From assembly GCF_027943255.1 (NCBI RefSeq), contig NC_072893.1, positions 23,892,001 through 23,956,000 of the forward strand: DNA of 64,000 nt, in the 5' to 3' direction. Every line of letters starts with the position of its first letter. Within the stretch, counting starts at the first letter, position 1. The notes under the pieces were generated by a model. The model worked only from the letters and a program-made list of their open reading frames with translations, was not told where the DNA came from and ran no database searches. The DNA comes from Anastrepha obliqua (lineage: Eukaryota; Arthropoda; Insecta; Diptera; Tephritidae). Both the position numbers and the translations under genes were made by a program. This document shows positions 10,721 through 22,135 of the stretch, in pieces.

Positions 10721-11015
10721 CTTTTGAGCACCGTGGGTCTAAGCTGTCACCGGCAGGTACTTACGTAAAAAACATTGGACGTTTTGCAGCCTTAACTGAA
10801 ATCAGAGCAGGTTATCTAGGTAGATATTCTTTCTATTCTCTTACGGAACTCTCCGGCGTTGAGATGGGATCAATCCTGTACTTCATAAGAGCCACAAAAT
10901 GGTTTCAGGAAGAAAAATAAATTAGGTTCCCATGTCGCACAGTGGTTTCACAACGGATCTGTAAGGTCAAGGTGAGTTGGCCGTATAGACCGACTACCAC
11001 CATAACCTAAGCAAA
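10721..11015 (+). pseudogene. LINE ORF2 C-terminal fragment plus 3' UTR
   Basis: The frame reads GTYVKNIGRFAALTEIRAGY, then LTELSGVEMGSILYFIRATK, then WFQEEK and a TAA at about 10918-10920. The ending (.L..FIRAT.WF) matches other LINE C-termini in the window. The 3' UTR continues for about 90 nt to CCATAACCTAAGC, a degenerate version of the CCTAA tail. No reverse transcriptase remains. Confidence 0.6.
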
Positions 11016-12460
11016 GCTAATATTGGCGAAAAACATTTTTTCGATTAATTTTGAACAAATAGAATTTAAATAAAATTATTTTTTTTATGTCACTTTTTCA
11101 ACGTTTTTACGCATCAAAAGTATATTTCGTGAAAATTCGTTAATTGCCAAAAAATTTGTGTCCATTTTTCAAACGCATCAACTTTGGTTACTTTTTTGAG
11201 GAAGCCGGCATCGAACAAAGTGATATCTTCCGCCATTTACGGTTGACAAAATGTCGCCAGTAGTTTGCAAAAAAATACCTACTTAGAGAATCAAAACAAA
11301 AAAAAAAAACAAAACAAGGCGAAAAAAATGAGTGCCGCAAAAGCGCGGCTTGTTTGCTGTTTGTTGTTTGCTTTGTTTACGTACTCACTTGAATATATAC
11401 ATACACATACACACACACGTATACATACATTCGTATATTCGTGATCGATCAGTAGAAGACAACAGAAATCTTGGCCATTTAAGGTTGGTCACATTGTTGC
11501 GCATTTACCTTTGAGACGCGTCAACAAGCCGAAAGCAAGCGACAACATACACAAACACACACTGGCACACATTCATAAACCTACCAACAACAATTGTGCA
11601 ATGTATATGGCTGCGTGCGTATGTATGTATGCATAGATAGTAAGCACTAAGAAAAGCGCTGCCGTTCAGCGGTGGAAGAATCGCACAATATGCGAAAAAT
11701 TAATGAGGCAAATAGTTAAACGCGCTGCAAACTGTACTTGCACATGCATACATTGAAGCATATGTGCGTCCATGTAAGTGGCCATATATGAATGTCAACA
11801 AACGGCAAAGAGCGCGCAGAACGTGCGGCATACCCTCCCGCCACTGCGCTGGTGGAAAAGTGTAAAAGGCCACCACCGCCGCTCGAGTAAGTGCCACTCA
11901 CCGTTTCATTTTTCCTAACTTGCATAGGTATTTTATATATCTGCACACATATGTTCACACATACACACATACATACATACATGCAGGCTCATTCATATAA
12001 GCATAAGTATGTAAATTTTTTTTGCTTGTTTTTGTGAGTGGCGTGTGGGTGGGAGTGTCCACTGTTTATGCCAACTCAACTTCAGCTTTGGCCAGACAGC
12101 TTCAGCTTTTGCGAGTGCAAACGTCTCGCAATAGAATACCGCAAAAAGGCAAAACAGTATTTTGAAAAAAGAAAAAACAAAAACAGCACAACAACAACAA
12201 CAATTCTTAAGACTAACGAATGCACGCGCGCTTACCAAATCACCAGCGAAACGAACCATGAACTTTAAGTGCCCTAAGCAGTCAATACTCCGTTCGACCA
12301 GTCAACCAAACGACCGCTAAAGCACAGTCGCGGACTCGACAAAGACTCGCAAAAAAGAATTTCGAACGCAAAAATGTGGCTTATAATTAATTACGCGAAA
12401 TTCTCAGCCTCCAAAGGTTCAATAACTGTTTGAAAAATTTTGTGTGTTTGCTTCCTATGC
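11016..12460. other. Non-coding flank of the R1-type LINE
   Basis: Mixed-composition sequence with A-runs near 11300 and CATA/CACA repeats near 11400 and 11950. The stretch around 12270-12350 (GACCAGTCAACC, CGCGGACTCGAC) has the look of a fly 5' leader, but no initiator plus downstream promoter match was convincing, so no promoter is called. Confidence 0.4.
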
Positions 12461-12463
12461 TAT

Positions 12464-12474
12464 ATGTGTGTGTG
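12464..12474. repeat. (TG)n flank at the 3' end of the R1-type LINE
   Basis: ATGTGTGTGTG directly abuts the poly(T) run that is the poly(A) tail of the minus-strand LINE. It mirrors the long (GT)n on the other side of the element. Confidence 0.75.
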
Positions 12475-12768
12475 TTTTTTTTTTTTTTTTTTTTTTTATC
12501 CGAAGGGGGAATCTTACATAGATACCGTCAATACAGACGGCATGCACGATTCATACTGATCGCTAAAGGTGCACCTCATTCGGGACCACGCACAGTCAGT
12601 ATTACTACTAAACTGGACTTGCGAAACAGTACACCTACGTACTAAACCCTAACTCCGACCTCTGTAGCTTTCGTTTGCCCTGCGGTACCGCCGTTTAAGC
12701 ATTGCATCGCAGGGCCAAGCTAGCCATTATGGCTCTTCATTTGTATTTCTCTCTCTCTCTCTCTCCGT

Positions 12769-15761
12769 CTACCCTTCATTACTTCTTTGTCTTCGTTCCT
12801 TACTGCGTTCCCATTCCTTTTTCCGCAGTTCCTGTAACGCATTCGCGGACCATTCTTTCATCTTGGCCCACACCAATTTCGACTGCAGCATGTGATCTAC
12901 AATGTTGCCCGGGGTTATTTTTTCTTTTATGATTTCTTCAATGCACATTCTTTCAGATGCGTATCTCGGACAGGAGAAGAAGACATGTTCCACGTTCTCA
13001 CTACCGTTGCCGCAGAACGAGCAGTCAGCTGCGTCCTCGTGGCCGAGTCTTTGGAGATACTCTCTATAGCATCCATGCCCCGTCAGGAACTGTGTGAGAT
13101 AGTAATCTGTGTCTCCATGCCCTCTCTCAACCCAGGCCTGTACGCTTCTGATAAGTTTATGCGTCCATCTCCCTTTTGTCGCTTGGTCCCAGCGATTTTG
13201 CCACTCACTTATGCTCCCCCGTCTTTCTTCTTTACGCTCTTCCGCCGTTAATCGCCTGTTTAGGCTTTTGGCTTTGTCGTACACTCTACCCAGTTCAGAG
13301 GCCATTATATCTGGTGGCATGATACCCGATATGACACATACTGCTTCGAACGACACTGTCCTGAAAGCACAGGCAACTCTAAGGGAAATAAGTCTAAAAA
13401 CTATTTCCGCCTTCTTCGCGTACGTTTTCTGTATCAGGGCTTTACCCCATATGGGTGCTGCATACATGAGTGTAGACTGGGTAACTCTAGCCAAGAGCGC
13501 TCTTCTACTCTGAGTGGGACCACCGATGTTGGCCATAATTCTTGACAGTGCCACCGTCACCATGGCTGCCTTTCCGCATGCTTTTTTAATGTGCTCCTTG
13601 TAGCTTAGTCGAGCATCGATCATTACACCCAAATATCGTAGTGCCGCCTGTGTTGTGACGTTGAACCCATCAATGTTTAGTGTGGTCGTTTCTAACTTTT
13701 TTCTACTCGTAATGAGGACTGCTTCTGTTTTTTGCCCTGCTAGCTGGAGTTTAGCCGCCGTTAGCCATTGTTTGACCTTTGTTGTTGCCTCGCTGCAGAT
13801 ACTCTGGATCTGGGGGATTGTTTTGGCGACTATGGTCAACGCAATGTCGTCTGCGTATCCTATTATTTGCACTCCCCTCGGCATTGGGAGTTGCAGTACC
13901 CCATCATATAATACATTCCATAGCATTAGGCCCAGTACAGAACCCTGCGGTACTCCGCCCGTCACTGCGTATCTCTTTGGACCTTCATCTGTATTGTACA
14001 GAAGTACTCTTTCCGACAGATAACTGTTTATAACCCGTACTAAGTATGCTGGGGTTTTTTTTTCTTCAAGAGCCTTTATAATATGTGGCCAGTATGCCGA
14101 GTTGAAGGCGTTCTTAACATCCAGAGTGACAACTGCACAGTATTCTTTGTTACCATGCATCCACCTGTCACCCTCAATAGCCTTACTTGCAATGTTTGTC
14201 ACCTGACGGCATCGATGGTTGAACGACCTTTTCGGAAACCAAACTGATGCTCGGATAGTTCAGCCGGCACTTTCTCCAGGTGCTGTTCCAGGCGCGTGCA
14301 GATTAGTTTCTCCAGGATTTTGCCCATAGTATCTATCATGCAGAGTGGCCGATAAGAACTTGGGTCACCCGCTGGCTTATTTGGTTTCTGAAGTAGGACT
14401 AGTTGTTGTTTCTTCCATACTTTCGGAAACATGCCTTCATTTATACACTTGGTGAAGTGTTCTGCAAATGGCTTTGCGTTGCGCCTGATAGCGATCTTTA
14501 GCGCCTTGTTCGGAATGCCGTCAGGTCCTGGAGCCTTAGCATTGCCGAAAGTTTCCGTTGCCATAATCACCTCTGCTTCACTGATTGTGACACTATTTCC
14601 TGCTGCGTGGAACTGGGTCTGGCTTGGTTGTATGTCTTGCTTTGGAAAGAGTGTCTGTACAATCTTTTCTAAGAGAATGGGGCAAGTTGGCGCCTGTCCT
14701 CTACCTCCTTTGACCTTGGCCATAACGAGTTTGTAGCCATCACCCCACGGGTTTTCGTCCACATTCTGGCACAGTTCTTTAAAGCTGGCTGCCTTGCTGC
14801 TTTTAATGGCTTTCTTTAATTGTTTCCGCTTCTTTTTATAGTTCTCGCGGAGCCTGTAGTGTTCTGCCAGCCCATAACTCCTTTGGGAAAGGCGCCTTGC
14901 TTTTTTGCATTCGCTTCTTAGGGTGCTGATCTCCTCGTTCCACCAGTATACAGGCTTTCTGGGAGCGCTCTGTCTTTTTCTGCACATAGCGGCATCGCAC
15001 GCTCTGCTAACATGTTTTACTAGCAGCTCCGCCTGAAGTTCCACATCGTTGGTGCTAGGTGGGGTCTTTTGTAGCATGATTTGGAACATTTCTTCATCAA
15101 GCGTCTCCACCCTCCAACCCTTATTCTGTTTTCTCTGTGCGGTTTCTTTTCCATGCGAGAAGTCCACCTTAATGGCAAGGTGGTCACTGCCTGTGTAAAA
15201 GTCACTCACTTGCCAGCTTGCTGATCGTACTAGAGCCCTGCTGGCGTAAGTGATGTCGATTATTGATGCACGACCATTCACTTCGAAGGTGTTTTTTCCC
15301 CCAGTGTTTAGCAGAACCACATCAAGTAGTGAGAATGCCTTAATCAAGGCTTCTCCCCTTTTATTGGTGTATCTGCTACCCCATTCCAGGGCCCACGCAT
15401 TGAAATCACCCGCAATCACGTTTGGTGTGGTACCACGAGCGTTTTGCACAAGTTCATCCAGTAAGTTTTCGAACTCTGCTTGCGTCAGTTTCGGTGGCGC
15501 GTAGCAACTGTAGAAATATATGCCACGTATTTTTGCTCGGGTATAGTAATCACTGTGGGTGTGCGGTTTGTCCTGCAGGGTATTTCCTCCACAGGCCCAA
15601 ATAGCAGCTTTACTTTTCCTGTCTGAGACCCACGTTCCGGCGTTTAGATTTTTATGCTGGTCGCTGACTAGGACAACATCCACCTTATTTTCGTATACCC
15701 TTTGTTTTAAGAGCTCTTGTGCAGCCTCGCAATGGTTTAGATTGATCTGCTCAATCCTCAT
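12769..15761 (-). pseudogene. R1-type LINE ORF2: endonuclease plus reverse transcriptase, one frameshift
   Basis: The first part (15761 to 14199, 520 residues) starts MRIEQINLNHCEAAQELL. The endonuclease has GDFNAW at residues 118-123, IDITYAS near 168 and GSDH near 191-194, all standard APE-type motifs. The reverse transcriptase starts around APGPDGIPNKALK and reaches HQFGFRKGRSTIDAVR, where a frameshift near 14200 creates a stop. The frame resumes as QVTNIASKAIEGDRW with catalytic LDVKNAFNSA, GGVPQGSVLG and YADD (residues 116-119 of the second part). A C-terminal knuckle CSFCGNGSENVEHVFFSC follows, with the stop at 12769-12771. Only one frame change separates it from an open protein of about 1000 residues, so it is a fairly young copy. 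Confidence 0.85.
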
Positions 15762-17207
15762 TTTTTGGTTTTAATATACGCCGCTTGATACAGAGGGCAT
15801 TTTCTGCTTCCAATCTGATGGCTTGTGTCTTCTCGTCCATTTCTTTTACAAGCTCCGCAGAAGGGCTTTTTCTCGCATACTTTCGCTTGGTGTCCCTTTT
15901 CTCCACATTTGAGACAGTTCTGGCTTCTGTCGTCTTCGTTTTTGCATGCCCTCGCTAGGTGTCCATACTCCAGGCATCTGTAGCATCTCCTCAAGTCAGG
16001 CTTTTCTCTTATTCGGCATACTGCCCAGCCGATTTTCAGTTTTTGCTTCTCAAGCAGTCGCCTTGCGTCCAGTGCTGGTAGGCTTATCACTGCTGTTTGC
16101 GTGCCTGCATACGCCGCTCTAACACTTTTTATTGCGTTTTCACTAAATAGGTTAAGCTCGTTAACTTGGGTTCGTATAGCCTCACCTACATATGTCCTCT
16201 TTGGTTGTGATTTCATCTAGGTCACGGATCTCAACCAACATCTCGTGGGTTAGGACCTTAATTTGCGCCTGGTCACCTAGCACCTTGCCAATCTTCTTCT
16301 GATATACTCCTGTATTGGCCATCTGCTCTTTTTTCAGTTGAAGCAGTATTTCGCCTTTGGCCGTCTTTCTGATGCGCGTAACGTTTTCGCCGAGTTCTTG
16401 CAGGGCATCATCTTTTTTAACCACCCTGAGAATGTCACTGTACGTCATTGTTCCGACACGCGCAATGACAATCGCATCCGGCCTCGGGGGTGGTTTATTT
16501 GCCACTTTTTTCTTGGCTGGTTTGCGCTTGACACTAATCCAGCCATTTTCCACAACCCCGTTTGTCCTCTTGACATTACCCTCTCCTTTGACTTTCTTGT
16601 CTGCACTTGCTGACACTTTGTGCTCTTCTTCGGCTTTACTTTTCTTGGGTGGAGTTTTTCTGCCCGGCTGCTTATCGTCGCGTGGTCTTTTCGGTGTTCC
16701 TTCAGTCGTTACACTTCCAAGAATGTTTCGCTTGGCTTCCTTGTTTTTCGCTTCTTCCTGAGCTCTCGAGTGCAGCTTAGTGATCTTTTCGAGGAGTTCC
16801 CTTATATGGTTGTTAATCGAGCGTTGCGGTAGACGCATTGCTTCTGTCAACTTCCCAATCGTCTCACCAAGAAGCGTTAAGGTATCATTATTCGGTTGTG
16901 CTGCTTTCTCATTGCTATCTTGCAGCGCAGGTGGCGACGATTTTGCTCTCTCAGGCCTTTCTACACTGAGCGTCTTGATGGGACTCCGTCCCAGCTTTGG
17001 TGCACGCTTAAAGGGATCAGCCCCCGTTGTTATACGGCCTTTGGGGGTCTTGTACTCCTCTGTTAGGTCCACTAGTAGATCACTCGATCCACTTGCACCT
17101 GGTACCTTTCTGTTAGCCTCTTCTAGGCTTTCATTTCCGCTGCCCATAATGGCACCATAAATGTTACTGCTGTTGTTGGTTGTATTTCTCATATATTTTT
17201 CCATTCT
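15758..17207 (-). pseudogene. R1-type LINE ORF1 (gag-like, CCHC knuckles), one frameshift
   Basis: The most plausible start is the ATG at 17207 (MEKYMRNTTNNSSNIYG). The N-terminal half is charged and Lys/Ser/Pro-rich, as in LINE nucleic-acid-binding gag proteins. A frame change near 16185-16200 separates DLDEITTKEDIC from GEAIRTQVNELN. The second part holds three knuckles: CYRCLEYGHLARAC, CLKCGEKGHQAKVC and CGACKRNGREDTSHQ...C. The stop TGA overlaps the ORF2 ATG as ATGA, implying coupled reinitiation. In-frame sequence also continues upstream of 17207, so a longer N-terminus is possible. Confidence 0.75.
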
Positions 17208-17622
17208 TTTTTTGTTTACCAGCGCATCGTGTGTAGGGGGGCGGGCCGAAATAAACAGGAACGGGTATACCCTTGGGGACGGTGCCCCTACCCCAGTTCC
17301 CTGAGGCCTGTTCTTCGCTTTACCGGTCCCGGAAAACACGGACGGACCGGAGCTCACCCGGGGCAACGCATACTACTACCTCTGCGTCCAATACACACTC
17401 CCTGACTAGGGCCCGAAGGGGCTGGTCACTGATACACCCCGCAGCTAACACCTCGGCAGAGCAAGCTCACATCACTCCCCTCACTTCAACAACAGACATG
17501 GTTCTTGAAGTGATGAGAGACTCCCAGTGCGCCACGGCATATACCGGTCAGTTAGCAGCCGCTCCTAACATGGTGAACAGACGCTGACCAGGAAGCCGTC
17601 CACTATGGAAACCGCCGCGCCT

Positions 17623-17625
<3 letters not shown>

Positions 17626-17673
<48 letters not shown>
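17626..17673. repeat. T48 homopolymer (A48 on the LINE strand)
   Basis: Forty-eight consecutive T. On the minus strand it follows a short frame starting at 17737 (MSGQKWRRRLNDSPSDEASG), which would run into poly-lysine. It is either an internal A-tract of the LINE 5' region or the poly(A) tail of another element lying directly upstream. Confidence 0.8.
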
Positions 17674-17674
<1 letters not shown>

Positions 17675-17884
17675 GTCACCGGAAGCCTCATCGGATGGGC
17701 TGTCATTTAGCCGCCTCCTCCACTTCTGGCCGCTCATTGTCGGGGATTGCTTATTCGTTTAAACTTATTTCGCAACTAACCTGCTACTACAGGCCTTCCG
17801 GCTATCCGCAACCTGCCGACCCCCACGGTTGCTTAGAGCCCAGCTTAGTCGTTCAGCCCAGGTGGAATGAACAACGACCGTGGT

Positions 17885-17890
17885 ATGTGT

Positions 17891-17956
<66 letters not shown>
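17885..17956. repeat. (GT)n microsatellite, about 36 units, with one TATG interruption
   Basis: Almost pure GT/TG for 72 bp. It flanks the 5' end of the R1-type LINE and pairs with a short TG run at the other end, so it probably was the insertion target. Confidence 0.9.
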
Positions 17957-17959
<3 letters not shown>

Positions 17960-17960
<1 letters not shown>

Positions 17961-18514
17961 TTATAGCTATGTATTTTCAACTAAATATCCATATATATCT
18001 GCAAGTATGTTTTTACATTCATATTATTGATGTAGCGCCCAAACAGAGGCGCATAAAAATCGCACACCCACGTTACAGTTACGATGTCACAGTTTAAGCG
18101 CGCAAAAAAAAAATGACTCCAAAAAAATTAAGATTGTCAACAAAGCCCAAAGCCTTTAAACGACTAAAACACAAATAGGCAACTAAGCGAATAACAATGG
18201 AAACAAGGCGATTACATCACTTACAAAAACAATCTATAATTTGATGATTTCGTAAATGCCCGTATTTAATTTGAATTATTTGTTTTTCAGAGTCAATACC
18301 CTTTGATTGTTTTTACTACGCAATTTGTGCGATTATTTTTAGTATTAGCTGTCAAAATTAAAATATTAAGCCTGGAAATGTTATATTTAGCATTTTGCAT
18401 GTAAACAGCTTGAAATTGGAGATTGTTTTGATACCTTTATTTTTTTTTGGAATTTTTTTTTTTTGAATTCAAGCAACTTATGAGCATACATTTCTACTTG
18501 CTTTGTATAATATT
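17960..18514. other. Non-coding, no gene seen
   Basis: AT-rich sequence with short A and T runs. No coding motif or recognisable repeat. Confidence 0.5.
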
Positions 18515-18750
18515 AGGTGGCTTAGAAATAATCATCCGATCGGAAGATTTATAATTTTTGCAAATGGCGTCGCACTTGAATCATATTTGGCACTTGCGAA
18601 CCAGACACAGCTGCAGTGTACACACAGACAAGCAATAAAGCGCGTAACGGTCAAAGTGAAGATATACATCACTCAAAATATTTTTTTGTTTTTATTTATA
18701 TATAAATATATTCACAAACAAAGTTGGGTAATTAATTTTGCGCCACCTTG
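18515..18750. mobile_element. Candidate 236-bp MITE
   Basis: The left end begins AGGTGGCTTAGAAATAATCA and the right end, reverse-complemented, begins AGGTGGCGCAAAATTAATTA after a CA. About 18 of the first 24 bases match. There is no coding sequence between. A TA follows the right end, but the left target duplication is unclear. It could be a decayed Tc1/mariner MITE; the imperfect ends keep confidence low. Confidence 0.4.
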
Positions 18751-18917
18751 TATATGGTACAAAAAGAAGTTATTAGCTGAAATCGCCAAGCGTGGTTTTT
18801 AAACAAAAAATAGTTTAACCTAATCTAAGAATTACAAGGTGAAGTTCAAGCTCTACATAATTTTCAGAACAAATAGTTTTTCTTACTAATAAATCCGAGA
18901 GTAACCACACTGTAGTA

Positions 18918-20180
18918 CAAGGTGAAGTCCAACATAAACACGACTGAGCTAAAATAGAAACGACAGGAGCTTTGTTCTGATAACTTCGAGTTGGTTTATT
19001 CAAAATAGTCCCCTCTGGCCTCGATACACTATTTGGCGCGATCTAAAAGCTTTTCGAAAGAGTGTTTCAGATCATTGAGCGGAAAGTCCTTCAGGATGTC
19101 AATACAAGTCTTTTGGATGGCCTCTACGGACACAAAATGTTTTCCTTTCATGGCCAAATGCAATTTTTCGAATAGGTAGAAGTAACAGGGGGCCATATCA
19201 AGCGAATACGGTGAGTGTTTGATGATTAAAATGCGAAATGTAGTCGAAAAATCAGTCACAAAAGTGGATCGATGAGATGGTGCCGTATCATGCAATAAGC
19301 GCCAGCTTCCTCCTTCGCGGCATTCAGGGCGAATTCAACGAATGCGATGCAACAAACGCCTAGATAGAAAATTACATTAACGGTTTGGCCCGTTGGCAGG
19401 AACTCCTTGTACACAATTCCCTTGGAATCGTAAAAGAAAATGCGAATCGACTTGATTTTTGACTTCTCCAAACGCAATTTTTTGGATGGTGGCTCGTCTG
19501 GGGCCTCCCATTCGGCACTTTGACGCTTAGTGCTTAGTTTCATGTTGAAACACCACGTTTCATTACCAGTTCCATGGTGTAAAGGAAGTTCTCGTCTTTC
19601 CCCGCCTCTTTAATGAGATCTTTCGAAAGTTGAATTCTGAGCAATTTTTGGTCCTCAGTTAACTTGGGCGAAATGAAACATGCACAGACCTTCCGTAAGC
19701 CCAAATGATCAGTTAAAATGCGATAAATCGATGTTTTGGAGATATTCAACTCCGATTCCATGAATTTTAAGGATGATTTTGGTTCATTTTTGATAAATTT
19801 GCGACCAATTTTGACGGAGCTTTCGGTGATTACTGATACGTTCATTGTCATTTATGTCTTCACAAACATCTCTAAAACGTGTAAACCACTCATGAACGAA
19901 CTCTGGCACCAGATAGACAATCATCGCCATCAACTTTTTTCATCCAATCAACTGTTTCGGTAAACGTTATACCGATTTTAAAACTGAATTTGATATTGAC
20001 CGATGACTCAAAGATACTGACATTTTAGACGCAATAACTTCGCTTCCACTGAACCGAATGTCACCAAGCTCTCACTGGAAGTCAGCTAGGGATGTAACTT
20101 CCAACGCACCAACTCACTAAAAAGATGGCGCCAGGGACATTTTTATGTCGCCAGTCTTGTTTATTTTGGACTTCACCTTG
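18918..20180 (-). mobile_element. Full-length mariner element with intact terminal repeats
   Basis: It runs from CAAGGTGAAGTCCAACATAA to the complementary end, whose reverse complement starts CAAGGTGAAGTCCAAAATAA. The two ends match over about 28 bp with a few differences. A TA lies on each side (18916-18917 and 20181-20182). The length, 1263 bp, is normal for mariner. The transposase runs on the minus strand and is broken. A similar end sequence (ACAAGGTGAAGTTCAA) lies at about 18834, perhaps a remnant of a second copy. Confidence 0.88.
18985..19990 (-). pseudogene. Mariner transposase, decayed
   Basis: Read 5' to 3' on the minus strand, the frames hold a winged-helix region (SELNISKTSIYRILTDHLGL), then a linker with LSPKLTEDQK-like sequence, then TKRQSAEWEAPDEPPSKKLR and YDSKGIVYKEFLPTGQTVN. 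Next comes HDTAPSHRSTF with the second catalytic Asp. The third catalytic position, 34 residues further on, is Tyr in MAPCYFYLFEKL instead of Asp, so even an open version would lack the DD34D triad. The C-terminus is CIEARGDYFE. At least two frameshifts separate the parts. Confidence 0.8.
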
Positions 20181-20182
20181 TA

Positions 20183-20727
20183 GCATTAATTATTTTACAA
20201 TATTGCATTCGAAAATAAAATTGAAAAGTGGTATACTATATATGGGCCCATATGCGGTAAAGAATTAAAATAAATGAAATATTTCCTATAAGAAGCGAGT
20301 GTAGGTTTGGAGTTTTGACCCAAGCCAAGTCACGATTTTTCTTACACTACTAACCGCTTGGGTTGAAAGGGAATCCAAGTGTAATACAATGGACTTAATT
20401 GTGTCTGTGTGCTGCTCTGGCTAGTTGTGTCGACGAAAAAAAACAAAAACCTTGACAAACTACCTGTGCTTATTTAAGTTCATTATTATTATAGGTTTTC
20501 TTGGTAATTATTTTTATTTCAAATTGATTTGTGTAAATTGTTAGTTAATTTATAATAAATATATATTCTTGTTTTCAAAAAAACAAGCTTGTTTACATTG
20601 TCGCTGGTATTTACGTGCGCCGAGTAAGCAATAAACTTTTTTAAGTAGTTGGCGCAGTGCTGCATAATTGAAGCAATAAAACGTGTGACTAATCCAATTT
20701 TTCAGCAATATAAAGTATATATAAATA
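20183..20727. other. Non-coding, no gene seen
   Basis: AT-rich, with no coding or repeat structure I can identify. Confidence 0.5.
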
Positions 20728-20893
20728 ATTGGCGCTTACACTTGTGTGTTTGATAGGGCGTCTCCTCCTATTTGTGATGTGCGTCTTGATGTTGTTCCAC
20801 AAATGGAGGGACCTACAGTTTCAAGTCGACTTCGAACGGCAGATGGTTTTTTTATGAAGAGATTTTTCATGGCAGAAATACATTCGGAGATTT
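20728..20893 (-). repeat. SINE fragment (3' part), minus strand
   Basis: On the minus strand it carries the SINE's ACTGTAGGTCCCTCCATTTG, GGAACAACATCAAGACGCAC, AGGAGGAG and, at the end, GCGCCAATT. The tRNA-like head is missing. A mismatched CACACAAGTGTAAGCGCCAA end replaces the usual GTGTACGCGCCAA. Confidence 0.65.
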
Positions 20894-20903
20894 GGTACCG
20901 CTA

Positions 20904-21182
20904 TTAGAAAAAAAAAATGTCGGCAATACTCCTAAGAAATCTTGTGAAGGTAAGCTCAATGGAAGCAGGCTCCGTGAAAGAAAACTTTCTTATAATGAAG
21001 CCTGCAATGTATTCGTTCGCATCCTCGTGAAGAGTGTACAACTCTTCTTCCCGTTGTAGCTCGTTAGAAAGTGCTAGCTTGTTATAGAACGCGATATCCT
21101 TCAAAATTCCCTCATCATCAACAGAAAGAAAGTTTTTTAGAATCTCAATTGAGCGAAACCACTTAGCTTCATCAGCGTGCAC
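20904..21182 (-). CDS. Unrecognised open frame, possibly a P-element-like transposase piece
   Basis: This 92-codon frame includes GILKDIAFYNKLALSNELQR and DANEYIAGFIIRKFSF. The EYIAGFI-K motif resembles the YIAGY segment near the C-terminus of P-element-type or related transposases, but the match is short and from memory. No terminal repeats were found around it, and it abuts a SINE fragment. It may be a relic rather than a gene. Confidence 0.3.
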   Translation of the reverse strand: MHADEAKWFRSIEILKNFLSVDDEGILKDIAFYNKLALSNELQREEELYTLHEDANEYIAGFIIRKFSFTEPASIELTFTRFLRSIADIFFF

Positions 21183-21189
21183 GTTACCA

Positions 21190-22131
21190 CGGGTGTTGTG
21201 GGATGGGTTTAATTACATATTGCTAAGTGAACTCAGCTCGCTAAATTATGTATTTTGGAAGCAACTTAGTAAATACTTCCGAGACCTATATTTGAAATGC
21301 ATCGGTCTTGTATTGTCAAAAAGTCCACCTTTCGCACGCATTGTCCCAAAAAATGTTGAAAGATATGCGGTAAGTCAGGGTGCATTCCATGTCATACTGG
21401 TTCCGAACATACCGATACAAACCCAGAGGAAGTTCTCACACGCACATTTTTCTGAAAACGAAATGGTTTTCCTACAAATTTTACTTTTCTCCAACTTTTA
21501 CTAAAGATTTCTATAGTTAGTCTTATGAAAGGAGCCAATATGTCAATAGGGAAGGAGAAATTTGCTTACTGAGCAAAACTTTATCGATTATTGAATCATG
21601 AGTAACAGCATTTTTTTGCTTGGTTTTTTTGTCTGTCTGTATCTAATCTGCTTAAAAGTCAATTCTTATTCCTATATAAAGTGGCCTCCTGAATCCGAAC
21701 GTTCGCTGTTTTTTCCATTACCACTCGCTTTATTTCAGAAGAAACTAACTCACCCGTTTTATCCTTGAAAATTTTAAACGAAAGCAAGTAAGAAGTGCTG
21801 AATTTGCTGCGGATCGAACTTTATATACCTCCGCGCATATTTTAATAAAACTCCATTTGAGCTGACTTTGGAAATAAAAAACTCATAGTCTCTCAGTTGG
21901 ACGAACGGAAATTTAGTTCCACCTACGATTTAGGAAATAGAAGCCCAACTAATCGAGAGGTAAAAAATGGAAGAGAAGACACGCGAATTTCTTAACAAGA
22001 ATTGAATGTGAAACTCTGATGAAAGCCTTAGAAAAATCTTTATATGCAACATCGACCTGGAAACCTTTCCGAAAAGTTGATATGCAAACTTCTGAGAAAA
22101 CAGCCACGTTTAAAAAAGTAAATCTGCCAAA
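21190..22131. other. Non-coding, no gene seen
   Basis: AT-rich sequence. A 103-codon frame at 21193-21504 shows no motif I recognise. No repeats were identified up to the TTAA-flanked element at 22136. Confidence 0.45.
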
Positions 22132-22135
22132 TTAA

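Larger units (their letters stand above)
12475..17880 (-). mobile_element. Near full-length R1-clade LINE in a (TG)n/(CA)n microsatellite
   Basis: On the minus strand the order is 5' UTR, ORF1 (gag with zinc knuckles), ORF2 (apurinic-type endonuclease, reverse transcriptase, C-terminal knuckle), 3' UTR, and a 23-nt poly(A) at 12475-12497. Both flanks are TG-rich: 12464-12474 and 17885-17956. The ORF1 stop and ORF2 start overlap as ATGA at 15758-15761. The endonuclease style (NLNHCEAAQELL, GDFNAWALEWGS) is that of the R1 clade. Some R1-clade groups (Waldo, Mino) are known to insert into ACAY or AC repeats, which fits this location. One frameshift in each ORF makes the copy inactive. The 5' boundary is uncertain because of an internal A48 run. 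Confidence 0.8.

Noticed and set aside
12270..12360. Core promoter/5' leader for the kinase gene
   Set aside because: CAGTC-type initiator words exist, but no correctly spaced downstream element or open first exon with a suitable donor was found.
17605..17958. Open frame with poly-Phe and Cys-Val repeats
   Set aside because: It is only the translation of the T48 run and the (GT)n microsatellite.
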